Shown here: positions 11,900 to 22,900 of the stretch, in pieces
Layout: every line of letters begins with the position of its first letter
How positions within the stretch are numbered: the first letter of the stretch is position 1
NCBI GenBank assembly: GCA_015680685.1
Contig: MNCI01027496.1
Coordinates: 1,288,565 to 1,352,564 of the forward strand
Origin: Gnetum montanum
Taxonomy: Eukaryota; Streptophyta; Gnetopsida; Gnetales; Gnetaceae
Direction of reading: 5' to 3'
Length of the DNA: 64,000 nucleotides
Notes under the pieces: model-generated
What the model was told of the DNA's origin: nothing
Databases searched by the model: none
What the model saw: only the letters and a program-made list of their open reading frames with translations
Made by a program: the position numbers and the translations under genes

Positions 11900-12760
11900 A
11901 TTCCTTGGTTTATTTGAATGTTGGATTCTTCTTTGTTAGCTACACTAATGGTTAGGAAATTATTGAAAAATTTTCAGTGAAGCATCTATAGTAACTAATG
12001 TACCTAAGGAATGATCTCACATCGCTAACTATTTGAGGTTATCTAGTGATTTCGTAGAAGATCCTTGAAAAATTTTCAATGAAGCATCTATAGTAACCTA
12101 TGTACCTTAGGAATGATCTCACATCCTTGATTGTCTGAAGTTATCTAGTAATTCCTTAGATGACCTTATCTTTTACATATCCATCTTAATGCCTTTTTCT
12201 ATGATCTACTGTCATAGGAAAATACCCTCCTAGATCATTAGGTGGCTTGTTTACTAGTTGAACTTTAGGTTAGCTTTCACACATCATTTCAGTACTTTCT
12301 CAAGAAGGTCCAAATCTTGTTCAAAATTAGCACCATAGGTGGAAAATTCATCTATAAAGACTTGCATACCATTGTTAATTTTTTGCTCAAAGTTTCTAAG
12401 GAAAAGATGTTGAAAGGTTGCTCAAGCATTATACAAACTAAAAGGCATATTCCTATATGTAAAAGTCCTCTAGGAACTTGTGAGTGTTGTTTTGGCTTAA
12501 TATTCTAGTGTAATTCCCATCTCATTATAGTCACTATATCCATCCAAAAAATTGTAATATCTATGACTTGCTATAGTGTCTGACACTTGATTTACAAATG
12601 GAAAGGAAAAATTATCTTTAAAAGTAGTCATGCTCAACAACCTGACATTTATAGAAACTCTCCATTTTCCTTCATTCTTTGGCATAATAACAAGTGGGCT
12701 CACCTACTTACTATTTACCATAGGATAGATGAATCTAGCTTTTAGTAGTTTTTCTACCTC
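11900..12760 (-). pseudogene. Reverse transcriptase of element D
   Basis: The open part (12703-12497) contains KWRVSINVRLL, DNFSFPF and YNFLDGYSDYN, the conserved finger/palm start of Gypsy RT. The palm with the YxDD box falls in a frame-disrupted part, and I could not find an intact YVDD or YLDD. The C-terminal connection (VRSFLRYISYYRCF) is present twice because of a 102-bp duplication. Confidence 0.8.
11965..12168 (-). repeat. 102-bp in-frame tandem duplication in D RT
   Basis: Two adjacent copies (starting at 11965 and 12067) share GAAAAATTTTCA.TGAAGCATCT and GGAATGATCTCACAT. The period equals 34 codons, and both copies encode the same RT-to-RNase H connection motif in the same frame. 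Confidence 0.75.
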
Positions 12761-13340
12761 TTTTTTAAACAACTTTCTCCAATTTTAGGTTCAACCTCCT
12801 TTGTGGCTATCTTTTGGACTTAATAATAGAGTTTGTATAGATTCTATGTTAGCATATGCATGCATCTAACCCTATTATATTCTCATATTACCAGGAAAAG
12901 ACTACTAGCCATTTTTTACCACTTTTAGAAAATTCTCTTTCTATTTATTAGTGAGATGGGCATTTATAATTGCTAATTTTTATTATTTAAGAACACATAT
13001 TCTAAGGATTCTAGTATTGTTTTTAGTTCTAAGGGCTCTAGTTTAGAGGTTTTTGGAACTTCCAACTCTTCCCAATCTACCTCTAACTCTTTTCTATTAT
13101 CTAAGTTCAGAGTTGGTATCTAACTTGCTCCATTTCATCCATCTTATCTATGTGTGCACTTGTGAGGATCCTTGTTGGTTTCATGCATATTGTAGAACTA
13201 GAGTTGTGGTCTATGGTTAATCATTGGGTGCCTTCTTGTTTTGTGGTTACTACTTATAGATACCTATAAATACTGGTGGATTCAACACATATTTTGCATG
13301 TTAGAATATTTGTTCTCTTGATAGCCCATATCTTTTTTTT
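12761..13340 (-). pseudogene. Protease-RT linker of element D
   Basis: Between protease and RT, with many stops and no distinct motif beyond acidic and low-complexity stretches. It is placed as part of pol by position only. Confidence 0.4.
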
Positions 13341-13580
13341 TTAAATTCAATTTCACCTTCTGTCACTGTATGTGAGACATGGAAATTTTTTATTCTCTAT
13401 CTTTCTGAATTCATTTTCATTGAAAATTTCTAAGAAAAAATATTTGATTTGTAACTTGGCAATAATTGTGCTTAGCCAAGTCCTTTCCATAATGATTGGA
13501 AAGTTCCCCTTGTAATTTTCCATATGAATCACTAACAAATCTGCTAGATATGACCACCTACTAATATTAGTCATAATGTC
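13341..13580 (-). pseudogene. Protease C-terminal region of element D
   Basis: The open frame includes LADLLVIHMENYKGNFPII and ERTWLST, which matches the segment after the retropepsin core (the 'GRPWL/GRTWL' motif) of plant Gypsy elements. The D(S/T)GA active site itself was not located. Confidence 0.65.
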
Positions 13581-14355
13581 CTCTACTAATTACAAGGGAA
13601 TAGGAATGGATTAGTCTACAAGCTCCAAAATGATATCATAATTTTTGAGTAGAGACAAGTCTCATATCTTGTACATTTGTTGGAAAAGAAAATTCACTTT
13701 GAAACCTAATTCTAACATAGCGTTGCATGGATCATTTATTGTAATTTGTAAATAGAATAGGGCACTTTGAAGATCAGTTTTTTTTAGGAAAGATGTTCTA
13801 CCTTTATCTAGTCTCTCATAGCATGGGTTAATATGATAGTTTGGATGTTTTAAGGGCTTTGGTTTAAAGGTGGCTTAGTAGACATTCCTTGGACAGTTAA
13901 AGAGGATTTTGTAACCACAGGTGCCTAATATGGTTTGGGTGTACTATTAGGCTAGAAAAATGGCATTTCCAAGGTTTATGCTAAGAACCACTTAAATTAT
14001 CATTCACTTGCGAGTTCATGGATCTTGTGGCATTTGGCTATTAAGGCTATGAAGGAATTTCACCTTACATAGATAATGTAGGTGGTAAATAAGTGAAAGA
14101 ATAAGGTGCATGGTATTGTGAATGGTGAGGAGTATATGTGAAGGAAGATTGTGTTTGTGAAGTGAAAGGTCTATGATATTCAAGAGAATAGTAATGATGG
14201 GAAGATGTGCGAATAGTGGAGTCACTTGGTAACTTTGGTTGGTAGATTTAATACCCATAAAGATCAAGCTGTTAGTAAGGGTACTACTATCTTAGTGATG
14301 ACACCCCCCATAATTATGGGTTATGCTATTATTGATAGTAGTCTTGAGGCTTGGG
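13581..14355 (-). pseudogene. Post-gag region of element D
   Basis: The minus strand is rich in Pro, His, Leu and Ser codons and resembles in composition and position the proline-rich tail of B's gag (53050-52800). It ends at the small nested element. No zinc knuckle was identified. Confidence 0.4.
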
Positions 14356-14521
14356 TGATAGAATTTTGCTAAATGTTGACCAAAAGTTATCTTTTTGATG
14401 TGACAGTGGGTTGGTATTTATAGGCATGACCATGATCCACTACATCATATCCATGATGATGTATGTAGAGCTATAATATCATAGATATGATATCATAGCT
14501 GGCAGAAGAAAAGGTTTTATC
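14356..14521 (-). repeat. Left LTR-like repeat of the small element
   Basis: It contains a minus-strand TATA box (TATAAATACC, about 14415-14422) and several ATATC/GATATG motifs between TATA and the end, the same layout as the B LTR. A polypurine-tract-like complement follows directly at 14522. Confidence 0.55.
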
Positions 14522-15079
14522 ACACTCCCACAACTGACTAGAAACTCATCCTTGAGTTAAAACAAAAGGAGGATATATTTCCTTACAAAATTTGTAAGGT
14601 TATATACAGAATTTTATATTATGACTTATATACATGATTAACTTTGCTATGAATGCTGCATTATGGTTTGAGTGGTGTTTACAAAATTACCATGCAATGC
14701 ATCATTGAGACATATGATAGAAGAAAAAAAATTTAAATAAGACAAAATAAAATAAGCTCGATGTATTCTTTAGGTTCTAGGTGATTATGTCTCCTCCATT
14801 GGCTTCTTTCCTTTGTCATTGGGCTTCTAAAACTAGATTTTTTTCAGGAGTACTCGAAGATTTTATTCTTTTGATCTTGGATCATGCACCATCTAGGAGA
14901 ATTCAACAATGTTTGCTGAAGTCAGTACTTCCCAGAGACACAAAAATTGTGGAAACATCTTGTTGGATTTTACATACTAAGCTACAGACTCCTATCTCTC
15001 TTCTTCAAAAGCTCTAGATGTTTTCCTTAGTTCTTCTTAATTAATCATTCTCCTAGCTAGGTTTCTTGTAATGTCCTTT

Positions 15080-15263
15080 TGATCTTGGTATCTTGCTAAG
15101 TATTGGTCAAAAGTTATGTTTTCGATGTGACGTTGGATTGATATTTATAGGCATGACCATGGTCCACTACATCATATCTATGATGACGTATGAAGGGCTA
15201 TGATATCATAAATACAATATTGTAGATATGATATTGTAGCTAGTAGACAAAATAGTTTTATCA
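15080..15263 (-). repeat. Right LTR-like repeat of the small element
   Basis: It shares with 14356-14521 the strings TTGCTAA, GGTCAAAAGTTAT or its close variant, ATTTATAGGCATGACCATG and TCCACTACATCATATC. The TATA box lies at about 15141-15150 on the minus strand. No convincing tRNA-Asp-like primer site lies next to it. Confidence 0.55.
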
Positions 15264-15289
15264 ATCTTGATTGAAATTTTAGTAATATA

Positions 15290-15862
15290 TTTTTAGATTG
15301 ATAAGGTTTTTCTTTGCAGGATCTCCTTGAATGGTGTTTCCTCCTCTAGATCACACAAATAAACCTTCTTTTTATGGATGAAGAAGTCTCTATTGTACTC
15401 CTCTGCACTTTTTCTTTTTTCTTTTCTTTAACTTCTCTTCTTCCTTTACTACCTAGTAAATAAGCTTCTAGATCTGGTGGACTCTCATTTCTAATAGTTT
15501 TTTTAAGGCATAAATTCTAAGAGTCTCCTTAGTTTTGTTTCTAAGTCCATCTATGATATGATAAAGCTACTCCCTCTAAGAGAAAGCATGGCCTAGGAAT
15601 TGGTATAGTAAAGAGTAGTATCTTCTAAAGGCTGCATCAAGGGATTCATGATTACCTTGTTTCTACCTTTAAATTTGTCTCCTCAAATTAGATATCATGG
15701 ACTACATTTGATACTTATCATTGACTAATTCTAGCATTATATTTCATCTATGCATGGATTTTGGTTCCAGGATCTGGTACTAACTTTTATCTTTCTTTAT
15801 GAATGTTATAGGAAATAACTTAAGCTTTTACTAGTCATTTTCAATATTTTGCAAGGCATAGG
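15290..15862 (-). pseudogene. Gag core of element D, downstream part
   Basis: The plus-strand text aligns with B's gag (53860-53370). Examples are GTCATAGGAAAGA versus TTATAGGAAATAA, and CATAGG(C) at the insertion site versus GTAGGC in B. The minus-strand coding frame is badly broken. The Copia-like element F separates it from the upstream gag part at 22333. Confidence 0.65.
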
Positions 15863-16968
15863 TGTTGACCTTTTGGTATGTCAAAGCCTTAAGGAAATTG
15901 GAGAAAAAATAATGTTTGTTATGGAAAATATGTTTACAAGAACATGAGAACTAAGGACTCAAGGTAAATGAGATCTAAATGAGTTGACAAAGTGAAGACC
16001 TTATGTGCCAAGATGAGAGCATGAATAAGCATGAACTAAAATTGAAGACTACAAGCCAAATGAAGATGCTCTAAGGATTGAGAAAAAGACAAATTAATGA
16101 GAGGAAGCCTCAAGAACTAGAGTTCAAGGAATTAAGGAGACATCTCCAAGAAATAGTAGATGTCTCTATCGAAAAGAAAGAAATCACAACTAGACATCTC
16201 TTAGAAATAGTAGATGTCTCCATAGAGATGTTTCACTGTAGAATGTGATGTCTCTCTAGAATTGAGGCAAATGTTATGTAGATGTACCAAATTTGAAGGA
16301 GACGTCTACACTAGTAGTTGGGTAGTTGTTGCATGAATTTTGAGGAGTGTTCACAAACTTTGAAGCTATAAGAAGACATCAAATTCTTAGGAATTGTAGT
16401 AGCACTATTCACATAAGAAGCAATCACTATCTAATCTATGCTCTTGTACTCTTTTCCTTCATTGTCACAACATTTGTTTGGTTATATGTTAATTGTATGT
16501 TGAATTAAGCTTCAACGACAAAGATTTGTAATTGTAGTTACATTCTTTTCTTTTTCTTGTTTTCTTATGGGGTTGATGTGCTTCTTGCAAGAAGGCATTT
16601 TTATTGAGCTTGTTGGGATCCTACAGGATTGAGTGGTTTTGTAATATCAAAACACTTTAGAGTGGAGCTCAAATTTTTAAAGGTTGTGGGATCCTTGAAA
16701 CCACATTTTGAGCTTGTTGGGAGCTTGTGGAATTGAGTGGTTTTGTAGTGATAAAATGCTTTGATGTAAAGCTTAGTGCTTGTACAGGGTGTGATGCCAT
16801 TCAAATCATATTTGATAGAGAAATAATGTTTAGAGGTATGCACAAATTCTACCCTCCAAGTGTAAAAGTATCCAAGTTGGGAAACCATGTAAAATTTTGT
16901 ATGTTGTGTGGCAACTACGATTTTAATTAGGAATGTATTCATTTCCCATTCTAATTTCTTGATCCTCA
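15863..16968 (+). repeat. 5' LTR of element F
   Basis: It begins TGTTGACC and ends ...GATCCTCA. It contains the AGATGTCT/AGACATCT cluster (16138-16325), followed by a TATA-like GCTATAAGAAG near 16368. Direct repeats of GAGCTTGTTGGGA.C with GATTGAGTGGTTTTGTA occur at about 16608 and 16712. About 1.1 kb long, the usual size range for large plant Copia elements. Confidence 0.85.
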
Positions 16969-16970
16969 AG

Positions 16971-16982
16971 TGGTATTAGAGC
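16971..16982 (+). promoter_or_regulatory. tRNA-iMet primer binding site of element F
   Basis: TGGTATTAGAGC lies two bases after the LTR end. It matches the common plant site TGGTATCAGAGC with one C-to-T change. Confidence 0.85.
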
Positions 16983-17020
16983 TTGATACTATTGCGTTTA
17001 GCAATTTTTAAGAGTGAACT

Positions 17021-18920
17021 ATGGAGGGGACATCCTACACAAAGCCACCAATGTTTGACAAGTTTGATTTTATCTATTTGAAGGTAAGGATGCAAGGCTT
17101 TCTTGAGTTAATGGAGTTTGAGGTATTAGAGTCTATCATCGAAGGTTATACACCACCTATTGATAGTAGAACAAAGGCCATCAACCCAAAAAAAAAAGTG
17201 GACATCAAAGGAAATATACAAGTTTATGTACAATTTCATAGCAAACAATTGCATATATTATGCATTGAATAAGTCTACATTTAATAGAATAGCTAGATGT
17301 GGAACTGCTAAGGAAATTTGAGAAACCTTAGAAGCTACTAATGAGGGCACATCCATAGTCAAAGAATCTAAGCTTTTGATCTTACAAAGTGATTATGAAA
17401 AACTGAAAATGAAATAAGGTGAAAAGATTAAAGATTATTTGTCTAGGGCTAATGATCTAGTTTCAGAAATTAGGGGTATAGGCAAGGAATTTCCTAAAAG
17501 TGATGTAATAAAAAAGATGATTAGAACTCTACAACCTAAGTTTAGACCTAAAGTTACAACTATGAAAGAAATTAGAAATTTTTTGGTCCTAAAAGTTGAA
17601 GAACTACAAGGTGCTCTTATTTCTTATGAAATGGATCTCATAAGCAAGGGGCAATAAAAGAAAAGCCCATTGCCTTGGAAATAACATCTAAAGAGAAGGA
17701 TCTAGAAGATCAAGAAATCAACAATAAAAAAATTATCCTTCTATAAAAAAGGCTTCAAAGTCTTTTAACAAAAAGGGTAAGAGCTTCTATCAACAAGGAC
17801 TTAACCAATCCAACGCCAAAGGTAATGATAGAGGTAAGAATTTTTCAAACTCTAATTTTGATTTGTTTTTAATGGAATTTTGGACATATAAGGGAAGAGG
17901 CCATGCAGCCTCTAAATGTCCTAGCAATGGCAAGTTGAAAAGAACCAATAAGAATAATATGGATACAAAAAGGAACAACTTCTACACATGCTGGGATGAT
18001 GAAGAACTAAATGAAGAAGAAATGGATCATGGTACAAAAGATTCACATTGCATCTATATGGATATTACAGATGACAATGTTAACCTCTCAGATGATGATC
18101 AATTTGAAAGTGATGAAGAGAGATATGATCTCTTATGTAAGGAACTTCTATCTTTTAAAAGTCTCTATACAAAGTTAGATAAGAAACTAAAAACAAAGAT
18201 CAAGACATTTCTTCACTAAATATAAAGATTTTAGATCTCACAAAAGAAATCTCAGACCTAAGGGCTAAGAATGAAAAAATAACCTTGTCTTATGAGCAGG
18301 CTTAGAAAGAACTTGTAGATACAAAACTTAGAAATGAAAGGTTGGTCAAAGGAAAGGAATCTCTTTGAATAGTTCTTGAACAAGAAAGTAGTCTAAATGA
18401 TAAAAGTGAACTAGGTTGTTGTCAAAAAGAATGAGCATCTTGACAAAAAGCATTAGAATAAGAGGCTCCTTTAAAGATTTAGGTAACTACTAGCACTTCA
18501 TTTAGTCAAAAGGTAATTTCAAGAGCTAATAACTTCTATTCAAATAAAAAGGTTAGGTGCTATTACTGCAATAAATGTGGACATATGTAATGGGATTGTA
18601 ATTTGAAGTATTATCATATGAATACTTGGACATATCATAGAACTCATTGGTCTTATAAAAATGTGTCTAGAAACGAAGTTGTGTAGGATAACAAGATAAA
18701 GGGTAAGGGAATAAGGAAGGTATGGAGAATTAAGAAGAAGAAAGATGATAACAAGAAAATCCTTTCAAATGATTTTGTGAAAGGGAGCTAGTCTTTGAAA
18801 ATAGATGAAATTTGTATAAGAGGAGATACCTCAAAAGAGGGATCTCATTCTCAAGCTTCCTAGACATCTCTTCTTCCTCTTTAGAAAGGAAGGTAAGTAG
18901 AGGTAAGTTATTTTTTATTT
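17021..18920 (+). pseudogene. Copia-type gag of element F
   Basis: The ATG is at 17021, about 40 bp after the primer site. The N-terminal MEGTSYTKPPMFDKFDF segment and RMQGFLE match the start of plant Copia gag. The middle part (about 17300-17660) with VKESK, SDYEKLKM, RANDLVSEI and IRTLQPKF matches the gag-polypeptide/UBN2 core. The first zinc knuckle near 17870 has lost two Cys (FWTYKGRGHAASKC) and the second (18550-18595, CYYCNKCGHM then a stop) is interrupted. At least two frameshifts and several stops. In living elements Gag builds the cytoplasmic virus-like particle. Confidence 0.85.
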
Positions 18921-18984
18921 ACTATCTTTTAAGACTGTAATCCTTGGCAATCATCTTTGAGCCTTATCTTGCTGAACCCCACCT

Positions 18985-19224
18985 TGCTAAGACGTATTCT
19001 AAGAAACATCTATTTCTCAAATGAGATGTCTACTAGTGTTTTCTTTTATCATGGCAGAGACATATACTTTTCAAAGGATATGTCTACCTATGTTTTAAAA
19101 GTGCAACATAGACGTCTATCTTTCAAAGGATATGTCTATCTTTTCATTTGAAATCCTCATTTAGTGCTACTATATAAATCCAAACTCTCATTTTTCATTC
19201 ATCCAAGCATAGACATCCAAGTAA
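18985..19224 (+). promoter_or_regulatory. Internal LTR-like promoter upstream of F ORF2
   Basis: A run of AGATGTCT, AGACATA, ATGTCTA and similar octamers in both orientations (about 19000-19140) is followed by CTATATAAATCC (TATA at about 19170-19178). The ORF2 ATG follows 55 bp later. Order, motifs and spacing equal those of E (6505-6740), and the array-then-TATA order equals that of the LTR. Confidence 0.6.
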
Positions 19225-20902
19225 GATGACCATGGTTTCACTAGTGGGTACGAGTTATGTTATTTATTTAGCATCCATGGTCCACAAGAAGGTAGCAATG
19301 TCAAGGGTGCCACCTAAGAGGAGCCAAAAGTCAAAAGGAGCTTCCTCCAGCACTACCAATACCTACAATCCTTAGTTTAGATCAGTTAGTATTTGACATT
19401 GGCTTGAGGTGACTTGAACTATTTCTATCATTTGTGAGCATTATCTTTCTTTTCCATAGCATAGACAGAAGGATTTTATGAGTTTCTTCCAAGTATTGAA
19501 TTAAGATACTTTCATTTCTATGAATTTTTATGTGTCTAAAATTCTGATTAGAGAATTTTACTATAACATTGTCATTACAAATGCTTCTATTGGAGCTTTT
19601 ACTACTATGTTTGGAGGTTTGCTTATATATTTTTTTCCTCAAGTTGTTAATGATATTCTTTGGATTTCTAGTGCTAATGTGTTTCAGGTCACCATTCATT
19701 CCATGAGTGACATTTTACAAATGGTGTAATTCCTATCTTCCAACATGAGTTTTATAATGCTTTGCTTGGGAAGTCAGTATCTCTTCATAGTTGGAGAATT
19801 TATGAAAGTTAGATGGCCCTAGATGCTTCCATCCTCTCCCTAATTATTTTATACAACATCATTGTAAAAGTTGGAAGCTATAATTATTTTTTACTAGTCC
19901 AAGAATTTATTCTCTACTATATTTTCACAAGACAATCCTTGGATTTGGATCATACTCTCTACCAAGACATGCTAGGTTTGTTTACCAAGGAGAGAATCCC
20001 TAGGCATCCTCACCTCATCAATTTCCTGATTTGACAAAGAGGTGTTCCCATTCCAAACATGCATTTGCTTAAAGGTAAGAGGAGCCTTGGTGAGTACTCA
20101 AAAAAAAAATCTTCATACATGTTGATGAAGCAAAAACCAACACTAGGCCATAAAATTCCTAAAAGAAGATATCTACATCACCATCACAGGCCTCTCCTCA
20201 GTTGAGAACATCTAAATCATTTGGTATCCAAATGAGGTCTTCATTAAAGAAGCTACTTAGGTCATTTGTACCATTGGGATGCTTAATAGGAACCTCTCTT
20301 ACCTTTGTAAGAGTATAGATACAGTTGGATTACCTCCACCTCCTGATAGGTAGCAGTTTCAGGAGATTACCACTCTTCCCATATCAAATAGTGAGGAGGA
20401 TTGTACAACCCCTCCTTGACATTTTGTAGTAGTTGGGCTTTCCTGGGCATATGACTTAGGAAATGCTTCTAATTTTGAGAAGTCTTATGCACCACTAGCA
20501 CATGTCTAGGGGAAGCTTCCTAATCCCATGCAACCTAGCTCTAGCTCTCATCATCCAAATAATGCTCTGAAGACATTTGAGTAGTAGGCATTGGAGAGCA
20601 TCTTTGGAACTTCCTCTTAGTGGAGATCTACTGATCCCATCACCTATCAGAGGAAGGATGCTTCCTCATCCTCTCAGCAAGCTCCATCTTAGCAAGATCC
20701 ACCAAGTTCATCTTACTTTCAAGTGAAGCTTCTTTCATGGAGAGCTTTAGTGTAGGTACCATCTTTAGATGATGATGATGAGCATTGCATCTCTAGTGCT
20801 AGTACCAGTAGTGATGATGCTGATGAGGAGACTTATTGACCTTCTTGTGCTATAGTTGCTTCCAATGAGGATTCAAATGATGTGACTGAGGTTATTGATT
20901 AG
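19225..20902 (+). pseudogene. ORF2 of element F (plant transposon-associated domain plus acidic tail)
   Basis: The ATG at 19225 opens a frame with MTMVSLVG, then VPPKRSQKSKGASSS (basic/serine patch). The conserved block at 19520-19729 has ILIREFYYNIV and VVNDILWIS, aligning residue by residue with E. The second half of the domain (19813-20034) has ILSLIILYNI and LDLDHTLYQDMLG. The tail has DDDDEHC, DEETY and ends before TAG at 20900. About 560 codons with several stops and shifts. The first block resembles the plant 'putative transposon protein' domain. Function unknown. No transmembrane envelope-like pattern was recognised. Confidence 0.75.
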
Positions 20903-21295
20903 CCTTTTTAGATGATCTCTTCTTTTTGATGATGTCCAAAAAGGGGGAAACTAGTACAATTTTTTAATGATGTGGATTATGTGCACTTGATTTTTGTACA
21001 TGATCGTGGATATATAAATGGCTATATGTATTGTGGTCCTATGGATAGTTTATGGAAAAATTATGACTATATGTATTGTGGGTAGTTTATCTTATTATCT
21101 TTCTATTTCATGGTTGTGTATTTTGTTATATTTTTTGGAGATAGGGTTTACATTAATAGCATGGTTAGAGATATCTTGGTTTTCACTTTATTTTCACTCA
21201 ATAGCTATTTCATGGCTTGAGACTTAGAGCCTTACCTAATGATAACCTTGACTGCCATTAGAATTCATGTCTTGAAAGTATTTATTAGTTACTAT
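20903..21295 (+). other. 3' untranslated part of element F
   Basis: It begins with a purine run (about 20935-20950, AAAAAGGGGGAAA) and then non-coding text. TGCCATTAGAATTCATGTCTT near 21251 matches the reverse complement of 4430-4460 in E. A deletion joins this part directly to the LTR interior. Confidence 0.55.
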
Positions 21296-22332
21296 CAAAA
21301 AAATATCTAAATGAGTTAACAAAGTGAAGGCTTTATGAGCCAAGATGAGAGCATGAACAAGCATGGACTAAAACTAAAAACTACAAGTCAAATGAAGATG
21401 CTCTAAAGGATTGGGAAGAAGCCAAATTAATGAGAGGAAGCCTCAAGAACCAAAGTTCAAAGAATTAATGAGATGTATCCAAGAAATAATAGACGTCTCT
21501 ACTAAAAGGAAAGAAATCACAACTAGACATTTCTTAGAAATAGTAGACATATTCATCTAAAAGTAGACATCTCCCTAAAGATGTTTTACTTTAGAATGAG
21601 ATGTATCTCCAAAATTAAGGTAGAACTCAGGTAGATGTCCCAACTTCAAAGGAAACATGTATACTAGTTGTTGGGTAGTTGTTACATGAATTTTGAGGAG
21701 TTTTCAAAAACTCCAAAGCTATAAGAAGACATTAAATTCTTGGAAATTGTAGTAGCACTATTCACAAAATAAGCAATCATTGTCTAATTTATACTCTTAT
21801 AATCTTATCCTTATTATCACATTATTTTCTTGGTTGTATGTTAATTATATGTTGAATTAATATTTAACAACAAAGACTTGTAATTATAGTTACATTCTTT
21901 TCTTGTATCTTTTCTTTTTCTTGTTGCCCTATGGGGTTGATGTGCTTCTTATGAGAAGGCATCTATATTGAGCTTGTTAGGATCTTTTGGGATTGAGTAG
22001 TTTTGCAATGTCAAAACACTCTGGAGTGGTGATTAATTTTGTAAAGGTTGTGGGATCCTTGAAACCACATTTTGGGCTTTTTGGGACCTTACAGGGTTGA
22101 GTGGTTTCATAGCGATGTAACACTTTGATGTAGAGCTCAATGCTTGTACAAGGTATGGTGTTCTTCAAACCATATTTGATAGAAAAAAAAAGTTTGGAGG
22201 TATGCATGGGTTCTACTCTTTGAGTTTGGAAGTACCCAAGTTGGTGAACCACATAAAATTATGTGTTTTGTGGCAGGCACAATTTTAATTGGGAACTTAT
22301 TCATCCCTCCCTTCTAAGTTTTCAATCCTTCA
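21296..22332 (+). repeat. 3' LTR of element F (5'-truncated)
   Basis: It matches 15970-16968 along its length, including the TAGACAT cluster (21475-21660), GGCATCTATATTGAGCTTGTT and the TTTTAATTGGGAA...CCTTCA end. The first ~110 bp present in the 5' LTR are missing. Confidence 0.85.
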
Positions 22333-22900
22333 TAGGCATCATGGAAGGCTTGTAGATGATGTTTTAGCCTTCCTTAAACTTAGGAATATTGTTCATGTCA
22401 AGTTGTTTGATTTAGCTATCTCTTTAATGCCTAATGTGGGTATGTACTACCTCACTAATATTGATCATAATGTTTGTAGTAATGGTTTATCATAGGTATC
22501 TCATTCATCATGGTTCCTATCACGACCATGGCTCCTATGGTATAGCCTATTATGCCTTCGTTCTTGATGTTTCCCCTATTCCTCTTACTCTTATCTACAC
22601 TTCCTTCTCCCATATCTATGATGGGGTCTTCTATCATCTTCATCTTATGTTCAATCATTTTTAATTTAATCTTGATCATGCTCTCCCTCATTAGAGATAA
22701 ATGATGAGGAATATGATGATTATGGATAGCAAAGAGATTTGTGCTAGCTTGTTCTCCTTCTCTAGTCCCTTGGTTACTCTCTTACTTAGTGACTAGAAGA
22801 CCTTGGCCTAGAGGGCCCCCTAGTTTTAGGTCCATCTCTCCCATTACCTTGGATACTTCTTAAAGTTGAACATAACCATTGGTGGATCATGTTATCTTCA
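22333..22900 (-). pseudogene. Gag N-terminal part of element D
   Basis: The plus text GGCATCATGGAAGGCTTGTA matches B at 53932 (GGCATCATAGAAGGCTTGTA), immediately across the F insertion. Minus-strand frames are charged and Met/Lys-rich with stops. The start codon could not be fixed. Confidence 0.6.

Larger units (their letters stand above)
14356..15263 (-). mobile_element. Small TRIM-like LTR element derived from the D/B family
   Basis: Two direct repeats (14356-14521 and 15080-15263) both start TGAT and end TTTATCA, and flank about 560 bp. The interior starts with a C-rich string and ACTGACTAGAAACTCATC, closely matching the PPT side of B (47399-47430). It continues with text matching the 3' end of B's ORF2 (near 47580-47770). 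It interrupts the post-gag part of D. It resembles a non-autonomous derivative of about 0.9 kb. No clear target duplication was seen, so an internal-deletion origin is also possible. Confidence 0.5.
15863..22332 (+). mobile_element. Element F: Copia-like retrotransposon with gag and ORF2, no pol
   Basis: 5' LTR starting TGTTGACC, a primer site complementary to initiator tRNA-Met with a decayed base, Copia-type gag with two zinc-knuckle regions, an internal motif array with TATA, ORF2, and a 3' LTR lacking its first ~110 bp and the PPT side. Flanks share TAGG (ATAGG on the left, TAGGC on the right), a slightly shifted target duplication. The flanks rejoin D's gag in alignment with B. Protease, integrase, RT and RNase H are absent, so it is non-autonomous. 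Confidence 0.85.

Noticed and set aside
22289-22691. Plus-strand frames (68 and 76 codons) to the right of F
   Set aside because: They overlap the F LTR end and antisense D gag. No motif, and the minus strand explains the sequence.
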